NCBI GenBank assembly: GCA_002633005.1
Contig: NMRA01000052.1
Span: 1,011,484-1,075,483, forward strand
DNA: 64,000 nt
Direction of reading: 5' to 3'
Source of the DNA: Phoronis australis
Lineage: Eukaryota; Phoronida; Phoronidae
This document shows, in pieces, positions 1 through 11,150 of the stretch. Under the pieces are notes generated by a model. It was not told the origin of the DNA, ran no database searches, and saw nothing but the letters and a program-made list of their open reading frames with translations. Every line of letters begins with the position of its first letter. Position 1 is the stretch's first letter. Made by a program: the position numbers and the translations under genes.

Positions 1-1614
1 CCTGCAGGTGCTCACAATGACCATCAGTCTAGTTGAAACCATGCAAGGGTATGTACACTTTAAAATTACCTGCAGTGCAAATATTGTCTGTGATTGTCTA
101 ATCAATTACTTGAAAAAGCTAGGCGACAACATTTAAATTCCTAGTCCAATTAAACCACCATGCCTCATGCACTGCCTTTCTGTTGCCGTTTTTTGCTTGT
201 TCAGTCCACCATTTTTATGTTTGAGTGAGTAATACAGACTAGAAAAAACAAGTCTTGCCAAGGAAAAATTGTCTTGCCGAATAAAAATATCACAGTTGCT
301 TATGGGGCCAAGTAGATCTTATCTGTTGATTCAGTGATCAGATAATTCACGGCAAAGTTGTTTTCATTCGGTTGACCTCGACTTTTGAAATGATGCACCA
401 GGGGGCTTCAGTTAAGACTGCCATTTGTTGAGAATTCTTGGTCGCACTTGACAAGACTATTATCCATAATGCCGCAGAGCACTCTGATTAGGATTCCGTT
501 CCCCACACTAAGCAGAGGAAAGCTGCCACACAATCAGAATCCAAACTACACAATACCTGGGAAACGCATTATCCAAGATAACTTCACTTTCGTTGTAGCA
601 CCCTCTCCAAAGTCAATGGTTCTTTTACAAAGAGAGAAGAAACACAAATGGCATAAAACCAAAATGCATCAATCGTCCCAAGGAAAACACGGTTCATTGG
701 CCATTTTTATCATTTTCAGAAACGGGTCCTGAAAAGTTTTCTAGGTCCTAAGAAAAGCACTGTTTATCCACCATTGATACCGGTTTCAGAAGTTGGTCTT
801 TCAAGAAGTCCCGAGAAGCGCAGGATTGCCAAACCAATAGTAGCGGTTCGTCAGTGTCCGCGAACTTCGCCAGTCAACCTGGGCAAGCATACAACCCGAA
901 GGCAAAATTAGTGCAAGCTGTCGCGCTGTGCTACAATGCAACTGGCATAACCAGACGGTAGAAGTTCCTCACCTGTAGTCAACGACACAGCTGGCAGATA
1001 TCCATTACGACAGTGAGTACATTTTACCCACCTACCACCTATCTCCCCAAACAGGGGAAACCGTTGTGTCAGCGGACGCTGACGCATGCATGGAATTGAA
1101 TTTTGCGCAGGTTTCTGCGACAGAATAAATTGTTACCATTTGTGCATTCTACCCTATCTTGTGCCACAGTTGACGCTGACTGGCAAATACCGACTAACTC
1201 AAACGAAAATTCTTCACATATCATCCAATGAAAAGAAAAGTTCTGCATGATGTGCAAGAGCGGTCAAGAAATTATCAGGGAAATGAATTTACCCTGACCA
1301 GTGACTGTGACACTGGCACTAGTCATACGTATCATAACAGGGCACTACTCCAAGGTCCAGTACTCCAAAAAACAATTAGCTGGAAAGTCCCCCCAAAAAA
1401 TCATCACAATGTCCCAAATTCGTTTTGCGACATATTCTGGTAGGCGTCCCGCATCTTATCTCTCCTAATCTTTTTTGAAGTTTCTGTTTACAATTTTTTG
1501 TTTTTCAATCACATTTTGGCCATTTTTACACTTTGAACGTCACATCCCCAAGAAAGTGTAAAAACGGTCAGTTGCCGATTTGTGTAACTGAACAAAGGAC
1601 AATTCGAAAAAAGT

Positions 1615-1830
1615 GTGACTATGAGAGTACTTAAAAGAATTTGTTCGAGCTGCGTAGAGTTAAAGACATCAATGACCTTCTAAGATGTCCCTCTATGCAT
1701 AAAAGGTACGAATATAGCTATGTGACTTTGATAGTTTCATCAGTGTGGCACAATTTTCTGAAAAGCTTGACGTATGGAGGGCCTATGCCTTGGGAAGACA
1801 ATCGAAGTCCGTCTCCAGTAGAGATGGTGG
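1615..1830. mobile_element. diverged half copy of the local foldback element
   Basis: It shares the same order of blocks as the copies at 2970-3900 and 3960-4480: the TTTGTTCGAG, AAAGACATCAATGACCT and CCTCTATGCATAAAAGGTA-like stretch, the 'GTGACTTTGAT' block, and the AAAGCTT...CGTATGGAGG end. Only one arm is recognisable. Confidence 0.6.
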
Positions 1831-1835
1831 CGCTG

Positions 1836-1931
1836 GTCGGATTAGTGGTTTTTGATTTAGAGAACCAGTTTCATCCACTAAATAATTGTGATTGCCTGGT
1901 TCTCTAAATCAAGGACCACCACATCTGACCA
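1836..1931. repeat. inverted repeat (hairpin)
   Basis: The arm CTGGTCGGATTAGTGGTTTT plus TGATTTAGAGAACCAG is mirrored by CTGGTTCTCTAAATCA and the diverged block up to TCTGACCAG. It lies at the end of the half foldback element and may be a second element nested at its tip. Confidence 0.65.
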
Positions 1932-2014
1932 GTGCCCACATGGTGGCACTGTCTCTGGAATAACCCAGTAGTACCAATACTCACAATTTTTATCAGAATT
2001 TGAATTATTTTCAC

Positions 2015-2637
2015 CTGCGATATCTGACTTTATTTTCAAGTTGACTGATGGCCTTCCCCACACATCCTGTTAATACAGTCCAATCTGCATGGAGTCCGCA
2101 AATCCAGCCAGTGGAACCTCTACTGATTATCCATACGTTGCCTTTTGAATTCCTGCATTCAGAGACTTTTGTGCCCTGAACTTTTTTACACGGAGAGCCA
2201 ACAATGTCTGATACTAGATGCCGTCCAAATGTTGTTCCACCAGTCTTTTGGATATGTAAATTAACAAGAACCTGGTTATCATGAAAACTGAACGGAAAAT
2301 TTCTTTCAACAAGATGACGGGGAAATTCGGCGACTTTGACAACATTGTCTACGACTGGGAAGCTCTTGCTACCCTGATTTTCCTTATCACCACCATTTTC
2401 TGACATTCCAGTCAGAACTCGTAGGTTTTCGACGTCCTGCGACACAGGCGGGCGACCGCTTTGATTGGAAAAACGTCTGTCGTATTTGGACACGTCGAAA
2501 GTTTTGTGAGATTCTCCACATGTTTCTTCAGAACAAAAATAACTGATATAAACATATATAGTCACAGCTAACACCAGGCCCGGTATAAGAGTATACTTAA
2601 CGAAGCGCTTATCCAGTCGCATCCTCACGTTGTTCAT
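2015..2637 (-). CDS. HS6ST: heparan sulfate 6-O-sulfotransferase, first coding exon (partial gene)
   Basis: This is a Golgi type II membrane enzyme that moves sulfate from PAPS to the 6-O position of glucosamine in heparan sulfate. The ATG at 2637 opens a short basic cytosolic tail, then a hydrophobic anchor (about residues 14-34), then a low-complexity stem. The 5'-phosphosulfate-binding motif HIQKTGGTTFGRH lies at residues 128-140, and the family signature STGWxCGLHADWTxLTxC follows. The exon is 623 nt and ends at a good donor (CAG|GTGAAA on the minus strand) in phase 2. That is about where the vertebrate HS6ST first coding exon ends. The rest of the catalytic domain (FYYITLLRDP region) is not found in 1-2014, so the gene continues beyond the left edge. 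It is divergent from MRPL19. Which of HS6ST1/2/3 it matches cannot be said; invertebrates usually have one. Confidence 0.92.
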
Positions 2638-2769
2638 GAAAACCTATTAACATTATTTCGGAAACATCACTCAAGGACCACATTCCTATCCCCCTCCCAT
2701 TCCCATGTACCTTTGCGTTTCCTCTAACAGTGCTTTTAAACACTGTCGCACGGGGCGCTAGTGAAGAAA
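2638..2769. promoter_or_regulatory. shared bidirectional promoter region of HS6ST and MRPL19
   Basis: The start codons of the two divergent genes are 132 bp apart, so both 5' UTRs and core promoters must overlap here unless there are upstream non-coding exons. The stretch is less AT-rich than its surroundings, has a C-rich tract (about 2690-2705) and no clear TATA box. It holds a small inverted repeat, ACAGTG...CACTGT, at 2727-2746. The role is inferred from geometry. Confidence 0.55.
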
Positions 2770-5700
2770 ATGGCTGCGCTCAGGAAGATTGTGCGTGTTT
2801 GCTTGCCAAATACTTTGGCAAAGTTTCAGAATGTATCTGGTAAATATTTGCAATTTAGTACCTAATTTGATGAGTGGGTATGGTAGCTTCGAAGAAAGAG
2901 AAACGCGACTTATTCTCTTTTAAAAATTTTATTGGTCTTAAAACGGCCCTTTAATCATCTGGCCTAGACAGCCAGGTAGGTAGGCAATGTCAATGACCAT
3001 CGCCTCTGTTGGCCCGAAGCAGAGGCGATGTAGAGGCTATAGGCGCTCTGTACGCCGGAAGCTTTTCGGCGAATTATGCCTCGCACCGACTAAACCATCA
3101 AAGTCACGTTGTTATAAATACCTTTAGCGCATAGACGAACACCTTCCTTAGGAGGTTGTCGATGTGTTTAATTCCTTCCAACTCGAACAAATACTCCCGT
3201 TATGAAACTTTTTCTTCGAGCAGTCCCTATTTCAGTTCCCAAAATCGTGAACTCAACTTTTTTATACTGCGCACGCTCCAATTCATGACCTCAATCTTTA
3301 AATAGGCCAAAGGTGAGCCATTGCGGTCTTGGCAGTCAAATGTTCGTTTCCAGAATGCCACCACTTATACTTGTCTTTAATTGGCGTTACTTGAAACTGA
3401 TTGTATTTCAATGAATCATTGTTTGTATTTGATAAAAACAAATGCTGTTGATATGACATTTAATAGTCTTTTTGCACATATTTGACATTTTAATGTTTAA
3501 CAACGCGGCAAATGCACGGCTGGTTCCCGGCAGCACGTACGCGAAGGGCGGGAACTTCAGCTTTCAAAGTTCGCCGGTAGGTCCGCAACTTCTGACCTTC
3601 GGCCTGGTTAAAAAAATGAAAAAGTTGAGTTCACGATTTTGGGAACTGAAATAGGGACTGCTCGAAGAAAAAGTTTCATAACGGGAGTATTTGTTCGAGT
3701 TGGAAGGAATTAAACACATCGACAACCTCCTAAGGTGTTCCTCTATGCGCAAAAGGTATTTGTAACAACGTGACTTTGATGGTTTAGTCGGTGCGAGGCA
3801 TAATTCGCCGAAAAGCTTCCGGCGTACAGAGCGCCTATAGCCTCTACATCGCCTCTGCTTCGGGCCAACAGAGGCGATGGTCATTGCCTACCAGGTAGGT
3901 AGACAGTGACCACTGACCACTGTCTCTAAATCTAATGCCCGATGGCACTGCCAGTAGAGACAGTGGAGCTCCTATAGGAACTTCATATGCCGGAAGCCTT
4001 TCGGCGAATTATGCCTCGCACTGACTAAAACATCAAAGTCACGTTGTTTTAAATATGGGTTTTGCGCACAGAGGTACGCTGGAGTTAAGACTAGGTCTAG
4101 GAGGCCGTCAATGTATTTAATTCCTTCCAACTTGAACAAATACTCCCGTTATCATACTTTTTCTTCGAGCAGTCCCTTGTTCAGTTCCCAAAATCGGTAA
4201 CTCGCCATTTTTAGGACTGTATGTGGCAGGTGGTATGACGTCTTATCCCTTGCCCAGCTGGCATGCGCAGTGTAATAATGGTGAATTACCGATTTTTGGG
4301 AACTGAACGAGGGACTGCTCGAAGAAAAAGTTTGATATTAGGAGTATTTGTTCGAGTTAAAAGGAATTAAATACATCGATGGCCTCCTAAGATGTCCATC
4401 TATGCGCAAAAGGTAAATAACTACGTGGCTTTGACGTTTTAGTCAGTGTGAGGCATAATTTGTCGTAAAGCTTCCGGCGTATGAAGCATGGTGGTAGTAG
4501 GACGGTGGTCACTGCAAAATCTGGTGGTCAAACTACACTCACCTTGCCCGTTACAGCCGTTTAAGTGAAAATAAACTATCTAATAAGTGTCATTTTCTTG
4601 CGTAATTCTCTGCCTTTTATAACAGTGATAAGTATGTAGACGTTTTGAAAACAGTACGCTCATGTCACGCGCACACGCCATTTCCTAAATTTTTGCAACA
4701 GCTTCTCAGCAGCACAATTTGTTCTGAAATCCCATTTACTAGTCTCAAAACTCTAAAAACCTATAATGAAGTGAAACCAATTCTGATAATGTGTTGTGAC
4801 GGATACACAACCTCGGGAAAAGGCAACAGTTGATTGAAGAATCGGTGAAAAAGGAAACTGGCCAATAAGGTGACGCAATATTTTATGGTGCCGAAATCCA
4901 ACGCAAAAGATCGTACCACAATTTTAACTACAGAATAACGATAGAATGCCAATTTTTCCAACACCAGTAAATAATTTAGTTTACTCAAGCAAGAGTGTAC
5001 TTTTTAATGACACTAATTTTGTGTCAGCTCTGGTAAGTTCTTTACCCACATCAGCACAAAACTGAATATTTAGTTTACAGCTTTGTACCAAGGCTAGGCT
5101 GGGCCCAGTCAGTAAACCAACCACTAATTCTAGGGTAAGGGTGAAAGTGTAGAATCAAGTGCCATACACTGACTCTGACTCTAGGCATTGTCCATCCACT
5201 ACAGGATGTAGCCCTCCGACAATGCCTTCCAATTTGTTCTGTCTCTTGCTGCTCTCATCCACGTTGTGCCTCTCGTCTTCACGATGTCATCTCTCCAGCT
5301 AGCTTGGCGCCGTCCTCTTGATCTCTTTCCATATCTGGGTTGCCACTCTGTGCATCTTTTTGTCCATCTGTTGTCCTGTGCTCTGGCGACGTGTCTGCCC
5401 CACCTTCATTTCAATTTCAGAATTGTCTTGATTATGTCCATGACTCCTGTTTGTTCCCTTTTCTCTCTGTGTGGAATCCTGTCTAGTAACTTTATTCCAA
5501 GCATTTTTCTCTCCATTGCTCTCTGTGTTGTTCTTAGCTTGGCAGTTGTCTGTTTTGTTAAGGTCCATGTTTGGCATCCATAGGTGATTGTAGGGATGAT
5601 GCACTGGTCAAATACTTTTCTTTTCTGGGATATGGGTATGTTCTTATCTTGGAATATACACATCACCCTTAAATTGTGTGTCAAATATCAACTCACACGC

Positions 5701-8700
5701 ATCGAAATTGCGATTGTGTGAACATATTTATCTTAAGGATAATACAGCAAATAAAGTACACAGAAATCGAGGCCTTCAGCTTCGAAAGAACTTATTCACT
5801 TGTAGACAGTGACCACCGTCTCTAGCTAGCCCCAATAGAGACAGTGAAGCTCCAACAGAAGCTTCATATGCCAGAACCTTTGTGGCGAATTACCCATTTG
5901 GACTACTGAATGAAGGACTGGTGGAAGAAAAGGTTTGATTACGTGAGTATTTGTTCCAGTTGGAAGGATTTAAAGACATCAACAGCCTCCTAAGGTGCTC
6001 TTCTATGTGCCAAATGTATTTAAAACAATGTGAATTTGTTGTTTGAATCAATGTGAGCCGTGAGGCATAATTCGCCAGCTAGAGACGGTGGTCACTGTCT
6101 ACGAGTGAATAAGTTCTTTTGAAGCTGAAGGGCTCGATTTTGGTGCACTTATATTTGAAGTATTCACTGGGCTCATTGGCTGGCATTCGGGTCACCGCAT
6201 GACATCATTAGGTAAAAAACTAAGGGTAGAAGGTGGTAGATGATTTGATTCGTTGTTGTTAGAGAAAGGTAAAAAGAGGCAAAATATAACCGGTAAGACT
6301 GTTTGCGGTTTTCTAAACGTGTCAAGGAAATTGATTTGGTTAGTACTAATACACTGAACAAGAATTTTCCTCACAGACTTTTGGTTTATATCCATTTCAT
6401 CAAGTGGTGAAAAGCCCTCCGGTGGACCTGGCTAGAGTGTGCCTGGCCTAGCGAGCCAGCTGTTAGAGTCCAGTAAACAGTGCCATAGCAGTAGAGACGG
6501 TGGTGCTCCCATAGGGCCTTCATATGCTAGAAGCTTTTCGGCGAATTATGCCTCACTCTGATTAAGCCATCGAAGTCACGTTGTTATAAATATCTTTTGT
6601 GCTTAGAGGGGCGTCTTAGGCTGTCGGTGTCTTTAATTCCTTCCAACTCAAACAAATACTCCCATAATCAAAGGTTTTTTGAACAGTTCTTAGTTCAGTT
6701 GCCCAAATCGGCAATTGGTCCTTTTTTCATCGCATGCGCCAGGGGATATGACGTATTTCCTGGCGCATTAATTAATTAGTTAATATGAGAGAAGTCATCG
6801 GAAAATCTCAAATAACCAGAGAACTGCAACTCTTGGAGAAAAACAAATGGCATGTTCCTGATAGCCAGTGAAATGGTCTACATTCTGAAAAAAATCAGAG
6901 ACAGTGAAGCCATAAGCTACACAAAGCAAAATAGTTAAAAATGGTTACCATCGTGCTTGTGATTTCAACCAGCTAAGGTAATTGAGTACTCAAAACTGCT
7001 GACGAAGTGAAAGCATTTTTGCACCATGTGGACAATCCAAGTGCCTCCCTTCTTAGTAATCGTTAGTTCATTTTTGTCCACACATGTCCACTTTGTCTTA
7101 CAGTTGTACCGTGTCGATGGTCCAACCGCCTACCCAACAGAACATTAGAGCGTTCCCGGAACTCCAAACTAACACAATCTACAGAGGAGGATGATAAGCT
7201 AGATGAGGTGTACCCACTCGTGGCTCCGAGGGAGTACAGGTGAGCTGATGGTCTGGTAAAATGTGACTGACAATATTTTATACACAGCAAATCCACACGT
7301 TTTTTTAGAAGGAGTAGTATCTTTGGAACGATTTTTGAGTTTTAGATAGTAAGGTTTGCTTCCAATCAGAATGGCTTAAGACGGCTGTAAAGCCATCTGT
7401 AGTGGAACAAGAGCGTATTTATAGCCAGTAGTGCCTGAAGTTGAGGTTGTAGCCACTACAAAAAGTTTTGTGATGATGTATGTAATGAGAGAAGTGCCTA
7501 ACTAAATTCGCACGCCCTTAGGAGACCTTGCTATCGAACTGAGAATTATAGTTTCTCATTGTTTCAAAGTGAGCTTGTATTTAGTTCAAACAGGTTTGCT
7601 CTGTACATGGGCAATTTGTGCACCACGTGTTTTGCAATAATTCAACTTGCATTACTGTTATTTTATGCAGGCATGTGTACCCAGAGTTTTTACCTGACCC
7701 CAATTGGTTGAACAGAGACTACCTTACGGAGAAACTGGAGCGGAGAGAGATGCTGAGGAGACGTCAGAACATTGCTATCCCAGAATTCTATGTTGGTACG
7801 TGCTCTGTTCGTGGCACTAATTTTAAGGCTCTGTTAATTTCACAAGCTGCGTTTTTATGCTAACGCAAGTTCATGAAAAATATCTGCCTGTGTTAAGTGG
7901 ACTTTTTGTGACCTTTCGTCAGATGGTTTTCTGTACTGTACAATCTATGCTAGTAATAGACTAAAGTTTTTTTGCCATGCCGTGTGCTTAATAAATGAAT
8001 GTACACCATTTTCGTATTTCTATTCATGTTGACCAATCACAGATCTGTTCAGCATTGATATTGTTGTTGCAGGGTCGATAATGGCTGTCACAGTCTCTGA
8101 TCCTCACGCTCCGGGCAAGCAGAATCGTTTTGTAGGCATATGCATAGATAGAGGGGGCCACGGACTGAGGGCTCACTTCACATTGAGGAACGTCGTAGAC
8201 GGACAAGGTAATCACCTTGCAAAGCATTGGGTACCATTACAGGTTTTAGATCGGATAAAATAGGGCCGTCCCGAATTAGTCAGGGACACTCGAATCTCGC
8301 TGTATTCACCTACATTGTCATAAACATCTATTGTTGTTGTGTCACTGGAGTTTAGCATGTGATTTGTTATTGTTTGATTCTTTACAAGTTTTTCTCAGTT
8401 GCATTACTCTATTCGTACTTCCAACGCCAACGAAGTATTACTGCTGTGTTGTGGGCTGCGGCTCTGACGTGAAAAAGTTTGATAAACTGGACATTCCCGT
8501 GGATGCGTGATCTGAAATTTTTCACCTGCCTGACATCAATGAGAAACACGAAAATGTGCCTGATTTCCAAAACTAGGTCACGCGCTTTCTTATCTCCAGG
8601 ACAAAGGAGAGTTCTATCGCTGTGTAATTCGGGATGGCCCTATTCTGTTTCTCTATCATGACTAATAATGACCTGCTACAACTCGTCGTTTAATCTGCGC

Positions 8701-11150
8701 TGATTGAATTCTGCCACCATTATGGGCAATTCCGGTTGCCCTCAGTTGTCATGGCCAGAAATTGTGGTTTGGATGATTCGATTATTTTTGACGTGTATTT
8801 ATTTATTTATTATTTATTTATTTATTTATTTGTGTAGTATTTACAATGAGGGTAGCCCCATCAGTTCACACTGCTTTCCATGTGGGCCCTCAGTACTGTA
8901 TTAACTATACCTAATTTAAATGTTTTTACAAAAAAAAATAATTATAAAAAATTTTAATTAGAAATGCCAGTCTGCAAGTTTTTATTAACATTCACTTTTT
9001 TATGTGATACCTTGTCCATGCTGTAGTTCTGACGAGTTATGATGATGTAACAAAACGAGGATTGGTTTAGATGTGGGTTTGACTTACCAAGTGGAGGTTC
9101 ACTCATTTGCACGTGGGAATGGCTGTAATTATTTCTACTGAGATTCTTACTGACTGAAATTCATAAAGCTAATTGTTTTACAACTGAGTTTCTTAACCCT
9201 GCTTATACACAAAAATGTTGAGTACTTGTCTATCTGAAGTAGGCTGTGTCAAAAATGTGGAATGTCTTTGAATCAATATCTTATTTTATGCTAGATTCTT
9301 TGAGAATTTTTGGTATAGTAAATCATCGTAATTTTGCATGACAACACTTAGTAACCAAGTGGAATTTATCGGTTTTGTAATCAGATACTGGGCTAACTTG
9401 ATTAAATTATTCCTGGCCTGAGCTTGAAAATTTTTAACTTCAAAAGGATTGTATGAGGCATCTAGTGGGTAAATTTATTGTATTACACTATTCCATGTCT
9501 TGATAAGCTGAACGAAAACTGCATCATTTTTATGTGCCCACATATTTGTGTGTGGGTGCATTATTGAAAATTATACTGTATGGTTTCTCACTTTTAATTT
9601 AAAAATGGTCCGTTTCGGTTGCAACCATTACAGGTGTTGAGATAATGTATGATATGTACAATCCAACTGTACAGAAGATTGAGGTGCTGAAGTTGGAAAA
9701 GAGGCTGGACAGTCGCCTGTTCTATTTGAGGGATGCCCTCCCTGAGTACAGCACAGTCCCCTTCGACTTTCCTGTTCAGCCCCACCCAAAAGGTGCACCC
9801 GTACCGGTCAATCAAATCAAGGTTCGGTTTGTTTTAATTTCGATGACATGTGTTAGTAGGAGTTGATCCCCATTGGTTCCTATTTTCAGTTTCACATTTT
9901 ACAATTAACAATAGCGTGTATAAATCAACTGGATTTAACTGACTCGTGTTTGATTTTCCTGTGCCTCATTCAAAAGGAACAAAGCTTTTTATAACATGTT
10001 CATTTTATGTTGTTATGATAACTGTATGGTACTGATCTAGGCCAATGGAAAATGAAATTTTTTAGAAATCAGGGGTAGGCGTTCACCCATAATGTCAATC
10101 CGGGTCAATGCCAATGGCTTTGTTGACAGATGAGAGAAAAAAAGCAATGCAGACAGCGCACTTGTGGTGCAGCATCTTTAAGAATGTTTTGTTCATGTAA
10201 CATTGGCTGCTTTCACCAGCGAGTGCCACTATGTATAGATTAGTTTGACCTATTTTCATAATGTGGCAAAAATTAGATTTATAGAAAAATTGGGTACATA
10301 AGCTCACGTACGTCACTATATGATGTTAAGGCCCCTGGTGCCTGGAAAACATAAGATGACTTCTAAAAAATTTAATTACGTTGACGGTTCAAAAACGGAA
10401 AAAGGAATTTGGTCATGTAAATGAAAGCTGATACAAATGAACTCATGCCGAGTCAACTTGTTCCACATCAAGAGTCACGGTGTGTAAGCAGCAAAAGTTA
10501 AGTAGCCATGTTTTGAAAGCTGAAATTCACGTGAGGCAGGCGTTCACTTAGATGAGGGCGCTGTAAGGAAGTCTCATTTGAATAAATTGTGAGTAGACAT
10601 TAAGCAGAGTATGGGCTTTTAAAAATCAAAATCTGGAAATTTGTGGGGACTAACTGGGACGAGTTTGGTAAAAAAATTGTGCTCGTCAACAAAAAGTCTG
10701 CATTTAAACAGGTCAGCATACAGTGTGTTCACCGATCCAGCAGCTGTGCTCCGTTCCATTTGTAGACCTCATAGCACTCCTATCTAAATTACATAGGGTC
10801 TACTACCCTTCACGTGTTTTGTCGAGTGATATTTGTTGTGCCCGATCACAAGGCTTTGTGTTAAAAAGCGAAGCATAATTTTGATAACATTGGTTTTACA
10901 CACTTCACAGGTGAAGCTGGGTCCACGGCCATGGCTAGAGAGGTATGAGCGACAAGACCTCCAGGGGGTGCAAGATTTGGGTTTACCCGAGAAATTCTAT
11001 AAACGAGCGCGCGAGCTGGCCACGCCGTGGGAAAAATACGACTTAATGAAGCAGTATCGAGCATCCATCCCTGATGATGAGCAAGAGGAAATATACACAG
11101 ATGTTCACAGGGAGAAGACGAGAATTGAAAAGAAAGGAAAGCCAAAGTAA
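2770..11150 (+). CDS. MRPL19: mitochondrial ribosomal protein L19 (bL19m), six exons
   Basis: This is a large-subunit protein of the mitochondrial ribosome, homologous to bacterial L19. Exons are 2770-2839, 7104-7239, 7671-7795, 8073-8207, 9634-9821 and 10911-11150 (TAA). They join in phase to 894 nt, or 297 aa; the human protein is 292 aa. The first ~20 residues are basic and lack acidic residues, as in a mitochondrial presequence. The L19 core is unmistakable: IPEFYVG across exons 3-4, then [33 protein letters not shown] and [12 protein letters not shown]-like [12 protein letters not shown]. The C-terminal exon is charged, as in animal orthologues. Intron 1 (4.2 kb) is filled with foldback elements and a LINE tail. 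The exon 5 donor (AAG|GTTCGG) is weak but is required by the phase. The gene is head-to-head with HS6ST and tail-to-tail with RRP8. Confidence 0.95.
2970..3900. mobile_element. foldback-type non-autonomous element, copy 1
   Basis: Two near-identical arms of roughly 275 bp in inverted orientation (about 2988-3262 and 3623-3898) flank a spacer of about 340 bp. Shared blocks include the AAGCTT..CGGCGAATTATGCCTCGCAC segment, GTCACGTTGTTATAAATACC, and GAAGAAAAAGTTTCATAACG near the inner ends. It has no coding capacity. It lies in MRPL19 intron 1. Open frames inside it are chance products of the inverted arms. Confidence 0.85.
3904..4525. mobile_element. foldback-type element, copy 2
   Basis: It is the same family as copy 1. 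Arms at about 3985-4215 and 4270-4475 are inverted relative to each other and diverged from copy 1. The outer edge carries CAGTGACCACTGACCACTGTCTCTA-type ends, repeated at the right as GGTGGTCACTG. The spacer holds ATGTGGCAGGTGGTATGACG and is much shorter than in copy 1. Confidence 0.8.
5299..5690 (-). pseudogene. LINE (non-LTR) reverse transcriptase C-terminal fragment
   Basis: Two overlapping minus frames together give the typical tail of a non-LTR reverse transcriptase: [11 protein letters not shown], then [13 protein letters not shown] and DRIPHRE, then after a frameshift a '[17 protein letters not shown]'-like stretch (the GH-x-AR-x-DRW region). The upstream RT core and endonuclease are absent, so this is a 5'-truncated dead copy in MRPL19 intron 1. 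Confidence 0.75.
5767..6144. mobile_element. foldback-type element, copy 3, with long terminal inverted repeats
   Basis: The left end (TTCAGCTTCGAAAGAACTTA, then TTCACTTGTAGACAGTGACC, then ACCGTCTCTAGCTAG) is matched in reverse complement at the right end (CTAGAGACGGTGGTCACTGT through GTGAATAAGTTCTTTTGAAG). The terminal repeat is about 55-60 bp. The interior shares the GTATTTGTTCCAGTTGGAAG and 'CCTCCTAAGGTG' blocks with copies 1 and 2 but has mainly one arm. Confidence 0.8.
6480..6775. mobile_element. foldback-type element, copy 4, half element
   Basis: One arm of the family can be seen (AGTAGAGACGGTGGTGCTCC, AAGCTTTTCGGCGAATTATG, CAACTCAAACAAATACTCCC), ending near GCGCATTAATTAATTAG. The second arm is missing. 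Confidence 0.7.
8259..8644. mobile_element. short inverted-repeat element in MRPL19 intron 4
   Basis: The ends are 20-bp inverted repeats with one mismatch: AATAGGGCCGTCCCGAATTA at the left and its complement TAATTCGGGATGGCCCTATT at the right, 386 bp overall. An internal frame (about 8438-8505) reads [10 protein letters not shown] followed by [13 protein letters not shown] and a stop. It resembles the first zinc ligands of a THAP domain, which suggests descent from a THAP/P-type transposon. This assignment is weak. Confidence 0.55.
8796..8831. repeat. (TTTA)n microsatellite
   Basis: A run of TTTA units with one interruption lies between the inverted-repeat element and MRPL19 exon 5. Confidence 0.85.

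Larger units (their letters stand above)
1..2014 (-). other. start of HS6ST intron 1, no exon seen
   Basis: No continuation of the sulfotransferase is visible on the minus strand here, and no other recognisable gene on either strand. The only structured part is a diverged half copy of the local foldback element (about 1615-1830) followed by a hairpin (1836-1931), listed separately. Short open frames in this stretch have no protein-like features. Confidence 0.5.

Noticed and set aside
448-732. 94-codon frame near the left edge
   Set aside because: No family resemblance or splice context; lies in the HS6ST intron.
3564-3884. 106-codon minus-strand frame
   Set aside because: It lies wholly within the right arm of a foldback element and has no protein-like features.
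4878-4900. TGGTGCCGAAATCC resembling an LTR primer-binding site
   Set aside because: No LTR-like TG...CA unit precedes it and no gag follows; probably chance.
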